From the NCBI GenBank assembly GCA_964607765.1, contig CAZSNT010000137.1:1-28260 (forward strand): 28,260 nucleotides of DNA, in the 5' to 3' direction. Of the stretch, positions 15,076-23,539 are shown in pieces. Made by a program: the position numbers and the translations under genes. Within the stretch, counting starts at the first letter, position 1. Every line of letters begins with the position of its first letter. The DNA comes from CAZSNT01 sp964607765. Lineage in GTDB: Bacteria; Verrucomicrobiota; Lentisphaeria; Oligosphaerales; JABHEG01. The notes beneath the pieces are model-generated. The model saw only the letters and a program-made list of their open reading frames with translations, searched no databases and was not told the DNA's origin.

Positions 15076-16341
15076 ATGCGGTGGAAACGTCTCGTTGCAG
15101 TGTTGACAGTTCTTCTAGCGATCCAGGCCTTACTGGTCCACCGTCCGCTGGCCCGGCACAGGGAGGCAAGCCATCGCCGGATGGCGTCAGCGTCCTCTCC
15201 CGTCTATCGCCACATTGCGGAGCAGAGCGACTCTGGGATGACGCGGAAGCTGTGGACGGCAGGACAAGCGTTCATCAGGAGCACGTCTTCTCTGCTCGTA
15301 CGGGAGGCGGAGGCTGCCAACGAGACAACGACCTGCGGAACCTGCACAGGCGCCGGCACCTGCACCAGCGGCACCTGTACGTCTGCTACCACCTGCACGG
15401 CTGGCAACTGCACAAATAGTAGCACCTGTACCAGCGGCACGCAGTGCACGGCCGGAGCCCAGTGCACTAACGGGACCAACTGCACTCAAGGCAGTGGATG
15501 CACGAAGAACGACGCGTGCACCACCGGCACTGGCTGCACCACCGGCTACGGCCAGAATACTGGGTGCACCAATGGCGGTCAGTGCACACAGGGAGGGAAC
15601 TGCACTGTTGGCGACGACTGCACCGACGCACAAGGTTGTACACAGTCGACCAACTGCACCCACGGCGGCGGCTGCACTGCGGGCGACGATTGCACTTACG
15701 CCAAGAAGTGCACTTCGAGCAACTGCACCAAAGGGGGTGGGTGTACGTCCGGCTCTAAGGATGGCGGTGGCTGCACCTCTGGAGAAAACTGTACCGATGG
15801 CGCCGGCAGTGACCAATGCACAACTGGCCAGTGCACCGCTGGTGCACAATGCACATCCGGCTCCAATGCGTGTACTAAGCACGACAATTGCACGGACGGC
15901 AACCAGTGCACCTACGGCAGCAAGTGCACAAACGGATCAGCATGCACTGGGGGTGATGCATGTACTTCTGGTAGTGGGTGCACCTCGGTGTTCAGTAGTT
16001 GCACCGATGGTGGCAACTGCACCCGGGGCCATTTCTGTACCGCCAACAGGCCCGACTGCACGACTGGCGTGGGATGCACTAACGAGGCCTGCACACAGGC
16101 GACTGTATGCACAAAGGGCCAGACCTGTACGCAACAGGCAGACTGCGCTACGAACACGACGAACTGCACTACGGCGAACCTGTGTACGGTTGCTTGGGCC
16201 GGCTGTACCCCTGCTGGAGGAGGCGCCTGGGCGCCCTTGCTACATGGTGTGCAGGTCCGCTTTGCCTCTCTTGGCTATCACTTCCCATTGCTCCTCATCC
16301 TGGCAGGAATCGCCACTCTCTCGCGTGAGCGAACACGGTGA
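15076..16341 (+). CDS. Secreted CT-hexapeptide-repeat protein with C-terminal anchor, copy 2
   Basis: The 421-residue protein starts 6 nt after AAGGAGG (15063-15069). Its signal peptide (KRLVAVLTVLLAIQALLVH) and conserved head (SPVYRHIAEQSDSGMTRKLW, AFIRSTSS, EAEAANETTTCG) match copy 1 at all but three of about 49 head positions. Residues 87-377 hold about 47 CT units (CTSGTQ, CTAGAQ, CTNGGQ, CTQGGN), fewer than copy 1. The tail (378-421) is GGG followed by AWAPLLHGVQVRFASLGYHF, a hydrophobic span (PLLLILAGIATL) and SRERTR, again an anchor-like end. The evenly spaced Cys-Thr pairs again suggest a cystine-stapled solenoid on the cell surface. Compared with copy 1, Lys occurs in more repeat units (CTKNDA, CTYAKK, CTKGGG). 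Function unknown. Confidence 0.85.
   Translation: MRWKRLVAVLTVLLAIQALLVHRPLARHREASHRRMASASSPVYRHIAEQSDSGMTRKLWTAGQAFIRSTSSLLVREAEAANETTTCGTCTGAGTCTSGTCTSATTCTAGNCTNSSTCTSGTQCTAGAQCTNGTNCTQGSGCTKNDACTTGTGCTTGYGQNTGCTNGGQCTQGGNCTVGDDCTDAQGCTQSTNCTHGGGCTAGDDCTYAKKCTSSNCTKGGGCTSGSKDGGGCTSGENCTDGAGSDQCTTGQCTAGAQCTSGSNACTKHDNCTDGNQCTYGSKCTNGSACTGGDACTSGSGCTSVFSSCTDGGNCTRGHFCTANRPDCTTGVGCTNEACTQATVCTKGQTCTQQADCATNTTNCTTANLCTVAWAGCTPAGGGAWAPLLHGVQVRFASLGYHFPLLLILAGIATLSRERTR
15334..16206 (+). repeat. Coding repeat: about 47 CTxGxx hexapeptide units
   Basis: Residues 87-377. Most units have six residues; exceptions are five (CTSGT, CTAGN, CTSSN, CTTGQ, CTNEA) and seven to ten. The unit number is about two thirds of that in copy 1, while head, terminal units and tail are conserved. 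This implies expansion or contraction of the array after duplication. Confidence 0.9.
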
Positions 16342-16376
16342 GCCCCTCACTGCTGTCCCACCGGAGGTATCACGAT

Positions 16377-17342
16377 ATGAACCACATCCTGTGTACGGCA
16401 TCCGTTCTCCTGGCTGTACGGTGTGCCACGCCGGCGTCGACGGATCGCGAATGGACACTTTCGCGGGCGCAAGTGGGGTACACGAGCAATCTCGGTCGCC
16501 TCAGTAGGGACTGTAGGGACTATGGCGCTGCGGTAGTCCATCGCTACCGCTTCATCGTTGGGCAGGGCATAGAGAGGCGGGGCGGCGAGGCTCCCGGTGA
16601 GTATCTGCGGACGTCGGAGATCCAGTATCTCTTCGCTGGCAAGCGCTTCCGCATCGAGCGGAAGATCCAGAAGCGCGTCCCCCCAGAGGTCGCCAAGTCG
16701 CCGGATTTCCTGGCCCAGAAACACGATGTCCGAGCCTGTGACGGAGCCCGCGTTCAGTTTCTTGCGTGGATGCCAAAGGGAGTCGACGCAAGCATCGAGG
16801 CATATAGCCAGGCAGTCGAGCGGAGCGCGGCATGTGACCGAAGACTAGGGCTCTTGGTCGAGTCGATGCTGTCAAAGTCCGAGTTCGGTTCGTCCTTCTT
16901 CGATGCGACCTATTCGTGGGTCATTCGTGACAAGGAAAGGCCCAGCCTCTGTGGCATAGAACGGCGCTTCCCGGATTCCCGCATGGAAGTGGTCGGCTCA
17001 AAGGTCGTGAGAGAGCGAGTGTGGTTCAGTGCCGACAGAGGATGGGTGCTCCAGAGGGCTGAGGGGTATGATGACCAGGGACGGATGGTCTATGAGTATC
17101 GGGCTGACGACCTGCGTAGACAAGGCACGGCGTGGCTTCCGTACAAGGCACGTTTGGCCGAATATGCCTATGTGGATGGCGCCCGCATATTAGCCACGGA
17201 GAAGACCGCCGAATTGCGGCGCCTTGAGCTAGGCCAGGAAGCCAACGCGGGGGCATTCAGGATCGTGTTCCCAGCGGGAACGAAGGTGGTAGACGATATC
17301 GCCGGCCAAGTGTATGTGGTCGCTCAGGCACCGCGCCTGTGA
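16377..17342 (+). CDS. Secreted LolA-like family protein, module 2 (paralogue C)
   Basis: ATG 16377 is chosen because GGAGGT (16363-16368) lies 8 nt upstream; the product has 321 residues. The signal peptide is short (MNHILCTASVLLAVRCATPA). It is the most divergent of the three paralogues but keeps the plan: LSRAQVGYTSNLGRLSRD, IQYLFAGKRFRIERK, RVWFSADRGWVLQRAEGYD, VYEYRADDLRRQGTAWLPYK and FRIVFPAGTKVVDDIAG. The position after the CT gene is the same as in module 1. The LolA-like fold is a pattern-based suggestion from the N-terminal helix and long antiparallel C-terminal half. Its divergence from paralogue B, compared with the near identity of the small proteins, suggests it may be adapted to the different CT protein of its module. 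Confidence 0.72.
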   Translation: MNHILCTASVLLAVRCATPASTDREWTLSRAQVGYTSNLGRLSRDCRDYGAAVVHRYRFIVGQGIERRGGEAPGEYLRTSEIQYLFAGKRFRIERKIQKRVPPEVAKSPDFLAQKHDVRACDGARVQFLAWMPKGVDASIEAYSQAVERSAACDRRLGLLVESMLSKSEFGSSFFDATYSWVIRDKERPSLCGIERRFPDSRMEVVGSKVVRERVWFSADRGWVLQRAEGYDDQGRMVYEYRADDLRRQGTAWLPYKARLAEYAYVDGARILATEKTAELRRLELGQEANAGAFRIVFPAGTKVVDDIAGQVYVVAQAPRL

Positions 17343-17429
17343 GGCGTCAGCCAGGAAAGGGCTGAGAGAGCATCGCCAAGTGGCATCTCTCGCCAACGGA
17401 GCCAGCCAACGTTGCGGAGCTCTCGGTCG

Positions 17430-18299
17430 GTGTCGAACTTCCGCCTGCTTCATCTTCTCGCTTGGGTCCAGACATGTGCGTCCGTTCTTCCCGGGACACT
17501 GACATCGTGTGCAGAGAGGGCGGATCGGGCTATGGGCCGCAGCGGAGCAGAGGCATCCGGGGGTACCGACATCCGAGGCGAAGCCATCAAGCAGCAGTTG
17601 GCCCATATGGGTAGGCGGCTAGAGATGCCATCCAAGCGCCGGTCGGAGCAGGGCGCGCCTCCGCACGATGCCCAGACCTTACGTGCTTATGCCGAGCTAG
17701 CGTTCTCGAGACGAAGCTGCGTACTTCAGCCTGAGCTAAGGTGGCTACACCGCTACCGCGCTATCCACTACGCATCCCAGCTCGCGGCTCGACATCCTGC
17801 GTCCCCAGACGGCATCGCGGCTTCCCGCCTTATTGCTGAGTGCCGCTTCCGACAGCGAATGGAGCCTGAGCTGAGCCGGGCCGACGAGTGGATCGCCAAG
17901 GGCCGCGATGCATACTCGAGGCCGGACGACCCAGATCACGACTTCGTCATGCGCGTCTTGGCCTACATCGCCCAACAGGCCGAGCCTCATGAGTCTCTGT
18001 GTGCGCGCCTGTACTTGGCCCTCAGAGATATCGGGGCTGGCAAGGCCGATGACGGGTTCCGGGAACTGCGCCACGTAGCCGAGCAGGCCAGCGACCCGGA
18101 AGTGGCCGCCCAAGCCCGGTACGCGCTCGCCATGGCCATGGTCTCTCATCAGCGGTACGCTGGCGCGCTGGCACACCTGGAGATCCTGCTCGAGCGGTAC
18201 CCCGAGAGCCTCTATGCTCCGGGTGCACGGAGACGCGTCAAGAGCCTCCGGTCGGCCATGGACAAGGCTCCCAGTCTGTTCCGCGGCGTCGCGAGATAG
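17430..18299 (+). CDS. TPR-like secreted protein, module 2 (intact)
   Basis: The frame opens at TTG 17412, but GTG 17430 is preferred because it gives MSN at the N-terminus like the module 1 copy; the product then has 289 residues. A signal-like segment follows (LLHLLAWVQTCASVLPG). Residues from about 90 on are helical: LRAYAELAFSRRSCVLQPEL, HYASQLAARHP, ADEWIAKGRDAYSRPDD, LCARLYLALRDIGAGKADDG and ARYALAMAMVSHQRYAGALA. The last ones fit tetratricopeptide repeats (small-x3-A/G pattern, ending HLEILLERYPES, as in YbgF/BamD-like tails). A periplasmic scaffold or assembly role is inferred. It is followed after 34 nt by the first membrane-protein gene. The counterpart in module 1 is broken, so this may be the only functional copy. 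Confidence 0.75.
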   Translation: MSNFRLLHLLAWVQTCASVLPGTLTSCAERADRAMGRSGAEASGGTDIRGEAIKQQLAHMGRRLEMPSKRRSEQGAPPHDAQTLRAYAELAFSRRSCVLQPELRWLHRYRAIHYASQLAARHPASPDGIAASRLIAECRFRQRMEPELSRADEWIAKGRDAYSRPDDPDHDFVMRVLAYIAQQAEPHESLCARLYLALRDIGAGKADDGFRELRHVAEQASDPEVAAQARYALAMAMVSHQRYAGALAHLEILLERYPESLYAPGARRRVKSLRSAMDKAPSLFRGVAR

Positions 18300-18333
18300 A
18301 GCTACCGGGTGACGTGACCGAGCTCCGGCGGCG

Positions 18334-20859
18334 ATGTCGGCCGACTGGGAGCACGCCATCCCAACGGCTCCTGGACCAGCGCCCCTCGTAAGGACACTGT
18401 TCTGCGTGAGTGTGAGAGACATATGGTGCTCGCCGCGATCCCGCACGGTACTCCGTGCGGGCCTCTTGCTGCTTGCCGTCGCGTTCCTGAACGACGCCTT
18501 GGGCCTGAGTCTCTCCTCTCAGACGCGTGTGAGCGGGGCTCTACTTCTGCTCGCCTTTGGCTGGTTGGCGGCGCCATGGCATCGGCTGGCCCGGGACCCG
18601 ATGGCCTGGCTGGGCCTCGTGATTGCCTTGGGGACCGGGGCCGTCTGGTACCATGGTGCGCCGGCCGGTCGAGCCCTGGGCCTCCCGCTGTTCATCTCCG
18701 GGCTGGCGTTGACGACGCGGGAGGATCAGGCGAAAGCCAGGGAGCTCGCGCCGGCGGCCGTGGGTCTCTGCCTGTACGCCGTCTTCCGCTATCTTGAAGT
18801 TCAACTGCCGTTACAGTGGTACCTTGACGGCTTCGCCACCGGCCTGTGTCGAGTCGTGGACACGTTCCGCGAGCCATCGCCGCTGTTGGGAGCACAGGCT
18901 CTGGGCGTGCCCGTGGTCCTGCTGTTCCTTTGCTGCAACCTTGGCGTGGCAGCCGTCTCCGAATCGCCCTGCGTTCTTGAGATCTTCCTCTCCAGCCTGT
19001 GGATGCTTGCCGTCTTGATGGCCAACCTCTGGCTGGAGAACAGCCTGTTCGTTTTCGCAGGATGCCTGCTCGGTACAGCCCTGCTTTATCGCCGCGGCCC
19101 GACGAGACGCCTCCCCCTGTCCGTGCACCGACCGAAAGCGATCCTCCTGAGCCTTGCTGCCGGGGGCCTGTCGTTCCTGTGTGTCGTCACCTGTGGCTTC
19201 TGGCCTCGTTCCAGCTTCCGAGCCAGGAAGGTCCTGGTCTGTGGGAAGCATCGCTACAGTCTGGCCTTGCCTACCTATGGGAGATACGGTCGATCAGCTC
19301 TCCCACGGGGGGCGACGTTCGGTATCCTCACGGAGCGTTTCCTACCGGCACACGGCTACGAAGTCGTCGTCCGCGACGACGAGGTCACGGCCCGTGATCT
19401 CCACGACACCGGATGCGTGCTTGTTATCAATCCCACGCAGCGCCTGGGCGATGACGGGAAGCGCGCGATCTGGGACTACGTTGGCCGCGGAGGCAGCCTG
19501 CTCGTGCTCGGGGACCACACCGATATCGGGGGCATCATGCGCCCCCTGAATCACCTTCTTGAGCCTGCGGGAATCGAGTTCAAGTTCGATTCTGCCGTTC
19601 CGCTTGACAATGGATGGAACTGGTATGACGGCATACGTCGTTTGCCCCATCCGGTGAATGCCAGAGTGCTGGATGAGGACGACTTGGAGATCAGTGTGGG
19701 AGCGTCACTGAACTGTCCCGGAAGTGCGACGCCACTGCTGGTGGGCACCAACGCGTTCTCCGACACTGGCAGGCCCTTCTACGGACAGTCGCGCCTTGGG
19801 AACATGAAACACGACGTTGGCGAACAGATGTCGGGTCTGCTCTTATCCGCGACGAAGAGGTTCGGCAAAGGGAAGGTGTTAGTTTTCGGAGACACCAGTT
19901 CCTTCCAGAACGGCGCGCTCGTATCGAGCGCGGACTTCGTGGCACGAGTGTTTGCCTTCATGTGCTCGAACGAACATCGCCGGCTGTGGCACCGGAACAC
20001 GACACTGGCCCTGGTCTGCGCCGCTGGCCTGGTCGTCTTGTTGGCTCGTGCAGACTGGCATCTCTCAGCCGTAATGCTGACGTGCTTCGCGGCCATCGCG
20101 GCCTCGCACATCGCGGCGACGACCCGCGCGACGGCCCTCCCCGTCACGCGGCCGACGAGCGGCGTGGCATGCATCGACTGGTCGCACGGGGAGCGTTTCC
20201 GTACTGATCTCGGATCTGATGACAGCTCGGCTGCTCTCTGTGTCAGTCTTCAGCGCAGCGGATACCTGCCCCTGCTATTGAGGCGGCTCGATCCCGACAT
20301 GCTACAAGCGTGTGAACTGCTGTTCCTTCTGGCCCCTTCGAGACGGTTCACCCAGAGCGAGGTGGACGGCATCGTCGCTTTCGTCGAGAGGGGCGGGAGG
20401 CTCGTCATAGCCACGGGGAGGGATGAGGCGTGGGCCGTACATTCGCTGCTGAGTAGACTCGGGGTCACGGTCGGCGAGATCCCTCTCGGACCAGCCCATA
20501 CGGCAGTGCCACTCACAGTAGACCTCGTGGAGGACGCGCCAGAGACAATACAGAAACCTGGCGAAGAGGCGGCACAGAAGCCGAGCCGGAAGCGTCGGCA
20601 CAAGCTGAGGTTCTTGGGCGCCTGGCCGGTCTCCTCGTCCGACCCCAATGCCCGCGGCCTCGTGAAGGCATGGGAGCACTACCTGGTCGTCCTGTTGGAC
20701 CGGAAGGCCGGCTCGGTCTGTGTCATAGGCGACCCTCGCTTCTTGTTGAGCCGGAATCTGGAGAACTTCAAGCCAAGCAAAGGTCATTACAACCTGGCGA
20801 ATATCCTCCTCTTGCGAGAGATCATTCGGAAGTCTGGCGGGGAGAAGACTGGTGTATAG
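18334..20859 (+). CDS. Multi-span membrane protein with two amidotransferase-like domains (paralogue 1)
   Basis: 841 residues. Residues about 40-290 contain roughly eight hydrophobic spans (LLLLAVAFLNDALGL, LLLLAFGWLAA, VPVVLLFLCCNLGVAAV, LFVFAGCLLGTALL). A Rossmann-like domain follows, with VGRGGSLLVLGDHTD (G393-D394-H395-T396) and VLVFGDTSSFQNG, as in class I glutamine-amidotransferase-like / DUF4350 / GldG-type domains. Two more spans lie near 560-605, then a second such domain with D615-W-S-H618 and FVERGGRLVIATG. No amidotransferase Cys is evident, so catalysis is doubtful. The membrane part has the size and span number of exosortases, but no clear Cys/Arg/His triad. The ATG at 18334 lacks a good ribosome site; GTG 18406, about 10 nt after AAGGA, is an alternative. 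The end overlaps the next gene by 8 nt. Confidence 0.72.
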   Translation: MSADWEHAIPTAPGPAPLVRTLFCVSVRDIWCSPRSRTVLRAGLLLLAVAFLNDALGLSLSSQTRVSGALLLLAFGWLAAPWHRLARDPMAWLGLVIALGTGAVWYHGAPAGRALGLPLFISGLALTTREDQAKARELAPAAVGLCLYAVFRYLEVQLPLQWYLDGFATGLCRVVDTFREPSPLLGAQALGVPVVLLFLCCNLGVAAVSESPCVLEIFLSSLWMLAVLMANLWLENSLFVFAGCLLGTALLYRRGPTRRLPLSVHRPKAILLSLAAGGLSFLCVVTCGFWPRSSFRARKVLVCGKHRYSLALPTYGRYGRSALPRGATFGILTERFLPAHGYEVVVRDDEVTARDLHDTGCVLVINPTQRLGDDGKRAIWDYVGRGGSLLVLGDHTDIGGIMRPLNHLLEPAGIEFKFDSAVPLDNGWNWYDGIRRLPHPVNARVLDEDDLEISVGASLNCPGSATPLLVGTNAFSDTGRPFYGQSRLGNMKHDVGEQMSGLLLSATKRFGKGKVLVFGDTSSFQNGALVSSADFVARVFAFMCSNEHRRLWHRNTTLALVCAAGLVVLLARADWHLSAVMLTCFAAIAASHIAATTRATALPVTRPTSGVACIDWSHGERFRTDLGSDDSSAALCVSLQRSGYLPLLLRRLDPDMLQACELLFLLAPSRRFTQSEVDGIVAFVERGGRLVIATGRDEAWAVHSLLSRLGVTVGEIPLGPAHTAVPLTVDLVEDAPETIQKPGEEAAQKPSRKRRHKLRFLGAWPVSSSDPNARGLVKAWEHYLVVLLDRKAGSVCVIGDPRFLLSRNLENFKPSKGHYNLANILLLREIIRKSGGEKTGV

Positions 20860-23524
20860 GCTCTGGGCATTTCTCTATTTCAGTGGCCTATTGCAGCTCG
20901 CGCTGATACCGCGGACCATCCCGTTCGTCGGCTGCCAAGCCGAAGGGAACTGGCCATGGCTGCTGGCCGCGACCGTGGGCATGGCTGTGGCGACTTGTTG
21001 GGGAGCGAGGGAGGAAACGCCGAAGGCGTCCATCGAGCTCACCATCTGTATGGCCATTGCTGCGCTCACGGCGCCGTTCCCTTTGAACCTCGGCCCGTTG
21101 ATCATGCTGGCAGCGGCCCTTTCCCAGTTCGTCGCTCTGCGCACTCCGATGGCAAGGCCCTTCGGCCTGGGACTTCTCATGGCGGGAACTGCGATCTCAG
21201 TGCAGTCGGTTGTTTCACCGATGTGTCTCAGGCTATTGTCGAGAGTCCACGACATCAACTGGCTGGCCGGGCCAACAGCAGCCCTCCTCCGTTTGACCGG
21301 CCTCGATGCGTTCGTGTCGGGGTGCGCCATCGGCATCACGACGGTTGGCCGCACCGTATTCGTCACCACAAGTGCGGAGAAGCTGGGTGTTCACCTCTGC
21401 GTGATTCTCTCGGTGGGGTACATCTGCCTTGCCTGGCTGGCCTGTCAGTCGGGAGTCGCGCGGCGAGCGTGGGCATTCCTGGGCGTCTGTTGCCTGTACG
21501 CGCTGCTTCGGTATGCCTACCAGGTCCACCGGTATCTCGATGCCGGAGACAGCGGCGTTTTCTGGCGCATGGACGCCATTGCCGTGTCCTTCATCCCACT
21601 CATGTTGATCGGGGCACGGGCCTTCCCTCTCGCTCCTCCGAAGGTCTTCCTCTCGGACTCCGGTAAGCCGCGAGATAGGCGTCGCGTATGGTACTTGGCG
21701 CTCCTGTACTCCGCGGTCTGTGGCCTGTTCGTGCTCACCGTCCACTTCCACGATCCGGGCCAGAAGAAGGCTGGCCGCATTGTCATAGACGAGCACCACA
21801 GCAAGTGGGAAAGAAGCGAGATCAAGCTAGACACGAAGACCTATGGCGTAAAGACGGTGTACAACTACTATTGTATGGTAGAATACTTCCGTCACTTCTA
21901 CGCCAGCGTCAAGCGCAATTCCTCGCCTTTGAGCGAAGGAGTCTTGAACGAGTGCGACGTGCTTATCCTCAAGACACCCACAATCCCCTACTCGGCCCAT
22001 GAGCTCAAAGCAATCGAGGAGTTCGTCCGAGCCGGCGGGGGGCTCTGGCTTATTGGCGATCACACCAATGTCTTCGGCATGGACTCACACCTGAATCAGG
22101 TCGCGTCTCGGTTTGGCTTCAGCTTCAACTTCGACGCGGTGACCGCCCTGCCAGGAGGGCGCCAGCTCTATAGACCCCCGTCTCGGTTTGCCCACCCGAT
22201 CGTGGCCAACATGCCGACGTTCCTTTTCGCTACGTCCGATAGCCTTGAAGCCCCGGTCTGCGTTGAGGACGTCATCGTGGGCCACCATCTGATGTCAGAT
22301 AGTCCTGACTACAGCGTGAACACGTTCTTTGGCGACTTCAAGCTCGACGGAGCGGAGAGATTCGGGTCCTTTGTACAGGCCTTCGCCATGAAGCACGGCG
22401 AAGGACGTGTTGCTGCGTTCTCAGATAGCACCGTGTTCTCCAACTTCACCATGTTCATGCCGGGCAAGCCTGAGCTTGCCCTGGGCATGATTGAGTGGCT
22501 CAATAGGAAGAACCTCGTCCCCTGGGTGAACCGAGCGTGCGCGATACTGGGCGCCCTACTCGCAGCATTCACCGTGTCGTTCAGGTGGCGCCTCCGACGG
22601 AATCGGCTGTTTCTGGCAGTTGCCTGTGGCATAGCACTGGGGGGCCCAGGGGCGACGTGGGCCTGTGTCTGCCTCAAGCGTCTCGCGTACCCCCTCCCCG
22701 AAGCCAGGCAGCCTTTCGTCAGCGCATGCTTTGACTACAGCCACTGTCGATTCGGACTCCCAGTACTGCACGAGACACACAAAGGGGACGCAAACAGCTT
22801 CCAAACGTTCTTCGTGTGGAGCCAACGGCTCGGGATTGTGCCCAGTGTACAGCATGAGCTCGGGGACTGTCTGAGCGGAGACATGGTGGTGCTCGTTCGA
22901 CCAAGGACGTACTTTCGCAGAGGAGAACTGGCAGCACTGCGTGAGTACGTGCAGGAGGGTGGGAAGCTACTGATCATCGACGGCCCCTCGGCCGCCAGCA
23001 CGGCCAACCAGGTCGCCTCCATGTTCGGGATGGGTTTCGGTACGCACCGGATGCGGAGCTCCAACATTCTGGACGTGCACCAACAGAACCGCGTCTTGGC
23101 CTGTCGCACCGTGCGCTCCACCCCGATCACAGGAGGCTCGCCACTGCTGCGCGACCGGCAGGGCCGCACCTTGCTCGCCAAGTCGGAGTACGGCAGTGGC
23201 CTAGTGCTGGCCTTCTCTGACGACTACCTGTTCTGCGATAAGTCCATGGGCAGTACCAGCAATACACCCACGGCTGAGCAGTACTCAGTCTACCAGATCG
23301 TGTTTGACGTATTCAGGATTCTGATGGACCCAACCTTCTGGGCTCGACGGAGCTCAGAACCGCCGGATGGCGGAGGGCCGGGCGAGCACAAGACGAACTC
23401 TCTCGACCGCCGCCAAGAACGTGTCAATGGCAGTGAACACGGCCTGCCGCACGCGCCGGGGGCCTGCCCCGGTCGGCCCGGACAGGCGTGTCGCGCGGGG
23501 CCGAACCCCAGCCGTCAGCAGTGA
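20852..23524 (+). CDS. Multi-span membrane protein with two amidotransferase-like domains (paralogue 2)
   Basis: 890 residues; GTG 20852 overlaps the previous stop (GTGTATAG), so translation is coupled. The N-terminal part (about 1-300) has roughly eight spans. Within it, TSAEKLGVHLCVILSVGY and then ARRAWAFLGVCCLYALLRYA are laid out like the CSGL...NxLR region of exosortases, but the Cys position reads Ser/Ala. The first soluble domain has IDEHHSKWE, DVLILKTPTIPYS and GGGLWLIGDHTNVFG (G402-D403-H404-T405), the second D628-Y-S-H631 and VQEGGKLLIIDG. The motif positions match paralogue 1 within about 10-13 residues, so the two genes are an old tandem duplication and probably form a heterodimer. 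The last about 55 residues are Gly/Pro/Arg-rich and look disordered. Substrate and reaction are unknown; a membrane processing or export function for the secreted proteins encoded upstream is inferred. Confidence 0.72.
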   Translation: MYRLWAFLYFSGLLQLALIPRTIPFVGCQAEGNWPWLLAATVGMAVATCWGAREETPKASIELTICMAIAALTAPFPLNLGPLIMLAAALSQFVALRTPMARPFGLGLLMAGTAISVQSVVSPMCLRLLSRVHDINWLAGPTAALLRLTGLDAFVSGCAIGITTVGRTVFVTTSAEKLGVHLCVILSVGYICLAWLACQSGVARRAWAFLGVCCLYALLRYAYQVHRYLDAGDSGVFWRMDAIAVSFIPLMLIGARAFPLAPPKVFLSDSGKPRDRRRVWYLALLYSAVCGLFVLTVHFHDPGQKKAGRIVIDEHHSKWERSEIKLDTKTYGVKTVYNYYCMVEYFRHFYASVKRNSSPLSEGVLNECDVLILKTPTIPYSAHELKAIEEFVRAGGGLWLIGDHTNVFGMDSHLNQVASRFGFSFNFDAVTALPGGRQLYRPPSRFAHPIVANMPTFLFATSDSLEAPVCVEDVIVGHHLMSDSPDYSVNTFFGDFKLDGAERFGSFVQAFAMKHGEGRVAAFSDSTVFSNFTMFMPGKPELALGMIEWLNRKNLVPWVNRACAILGALLAAFTVSFRWRLRRNRLFLAVACGIALGGPGATWACVCLKRLAYPLPEARQPFVSACFDYSHCRFGLPVLHETHKGDANSFQTFFVWSQRLGIVPSVQHELGDCLSGDMVVLVRPRTYFRRGELAALREYVQEGGKLLIIDGPSAASTANQVASMFGMGFGTHRMRSSNILDVHQQNRVLACRTVRSTPITGGSPLLRDRQGRTLLAKSEYGSGLVLAFSDDYLFCDKSMGSTSNTPTAEQYSVYQIVFDVFRILMDPTFWARRSSEPPDGGGPGEHKTNSLDRRQERVNGSEHGLPHAPGACPGRPGQACRAGPNPSRQQ

Positions 23525-23539
23525 GAGGAGTCAACTGAC

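Larger units (their letters stand above)
14489..18299 (+). repeat. Four-gene module, copy 2 of a tandem duplication
   Basis: Same gene order as 9913-14381, and intact throughout. The start of the copy is marked by the shared TTTTCGGGCATTGACA promoter block. It lies directly upstream of the two membrane-protein genes, with no visible terminator between. Confidence 0.85.

Noticed and set aside
10746..16206. EGF-like or granulin-like Cys repeats
   Set aside because: Those have irregular C-C spacing over 30-60 residues. Here Cys recurs almost strictly every six residues.
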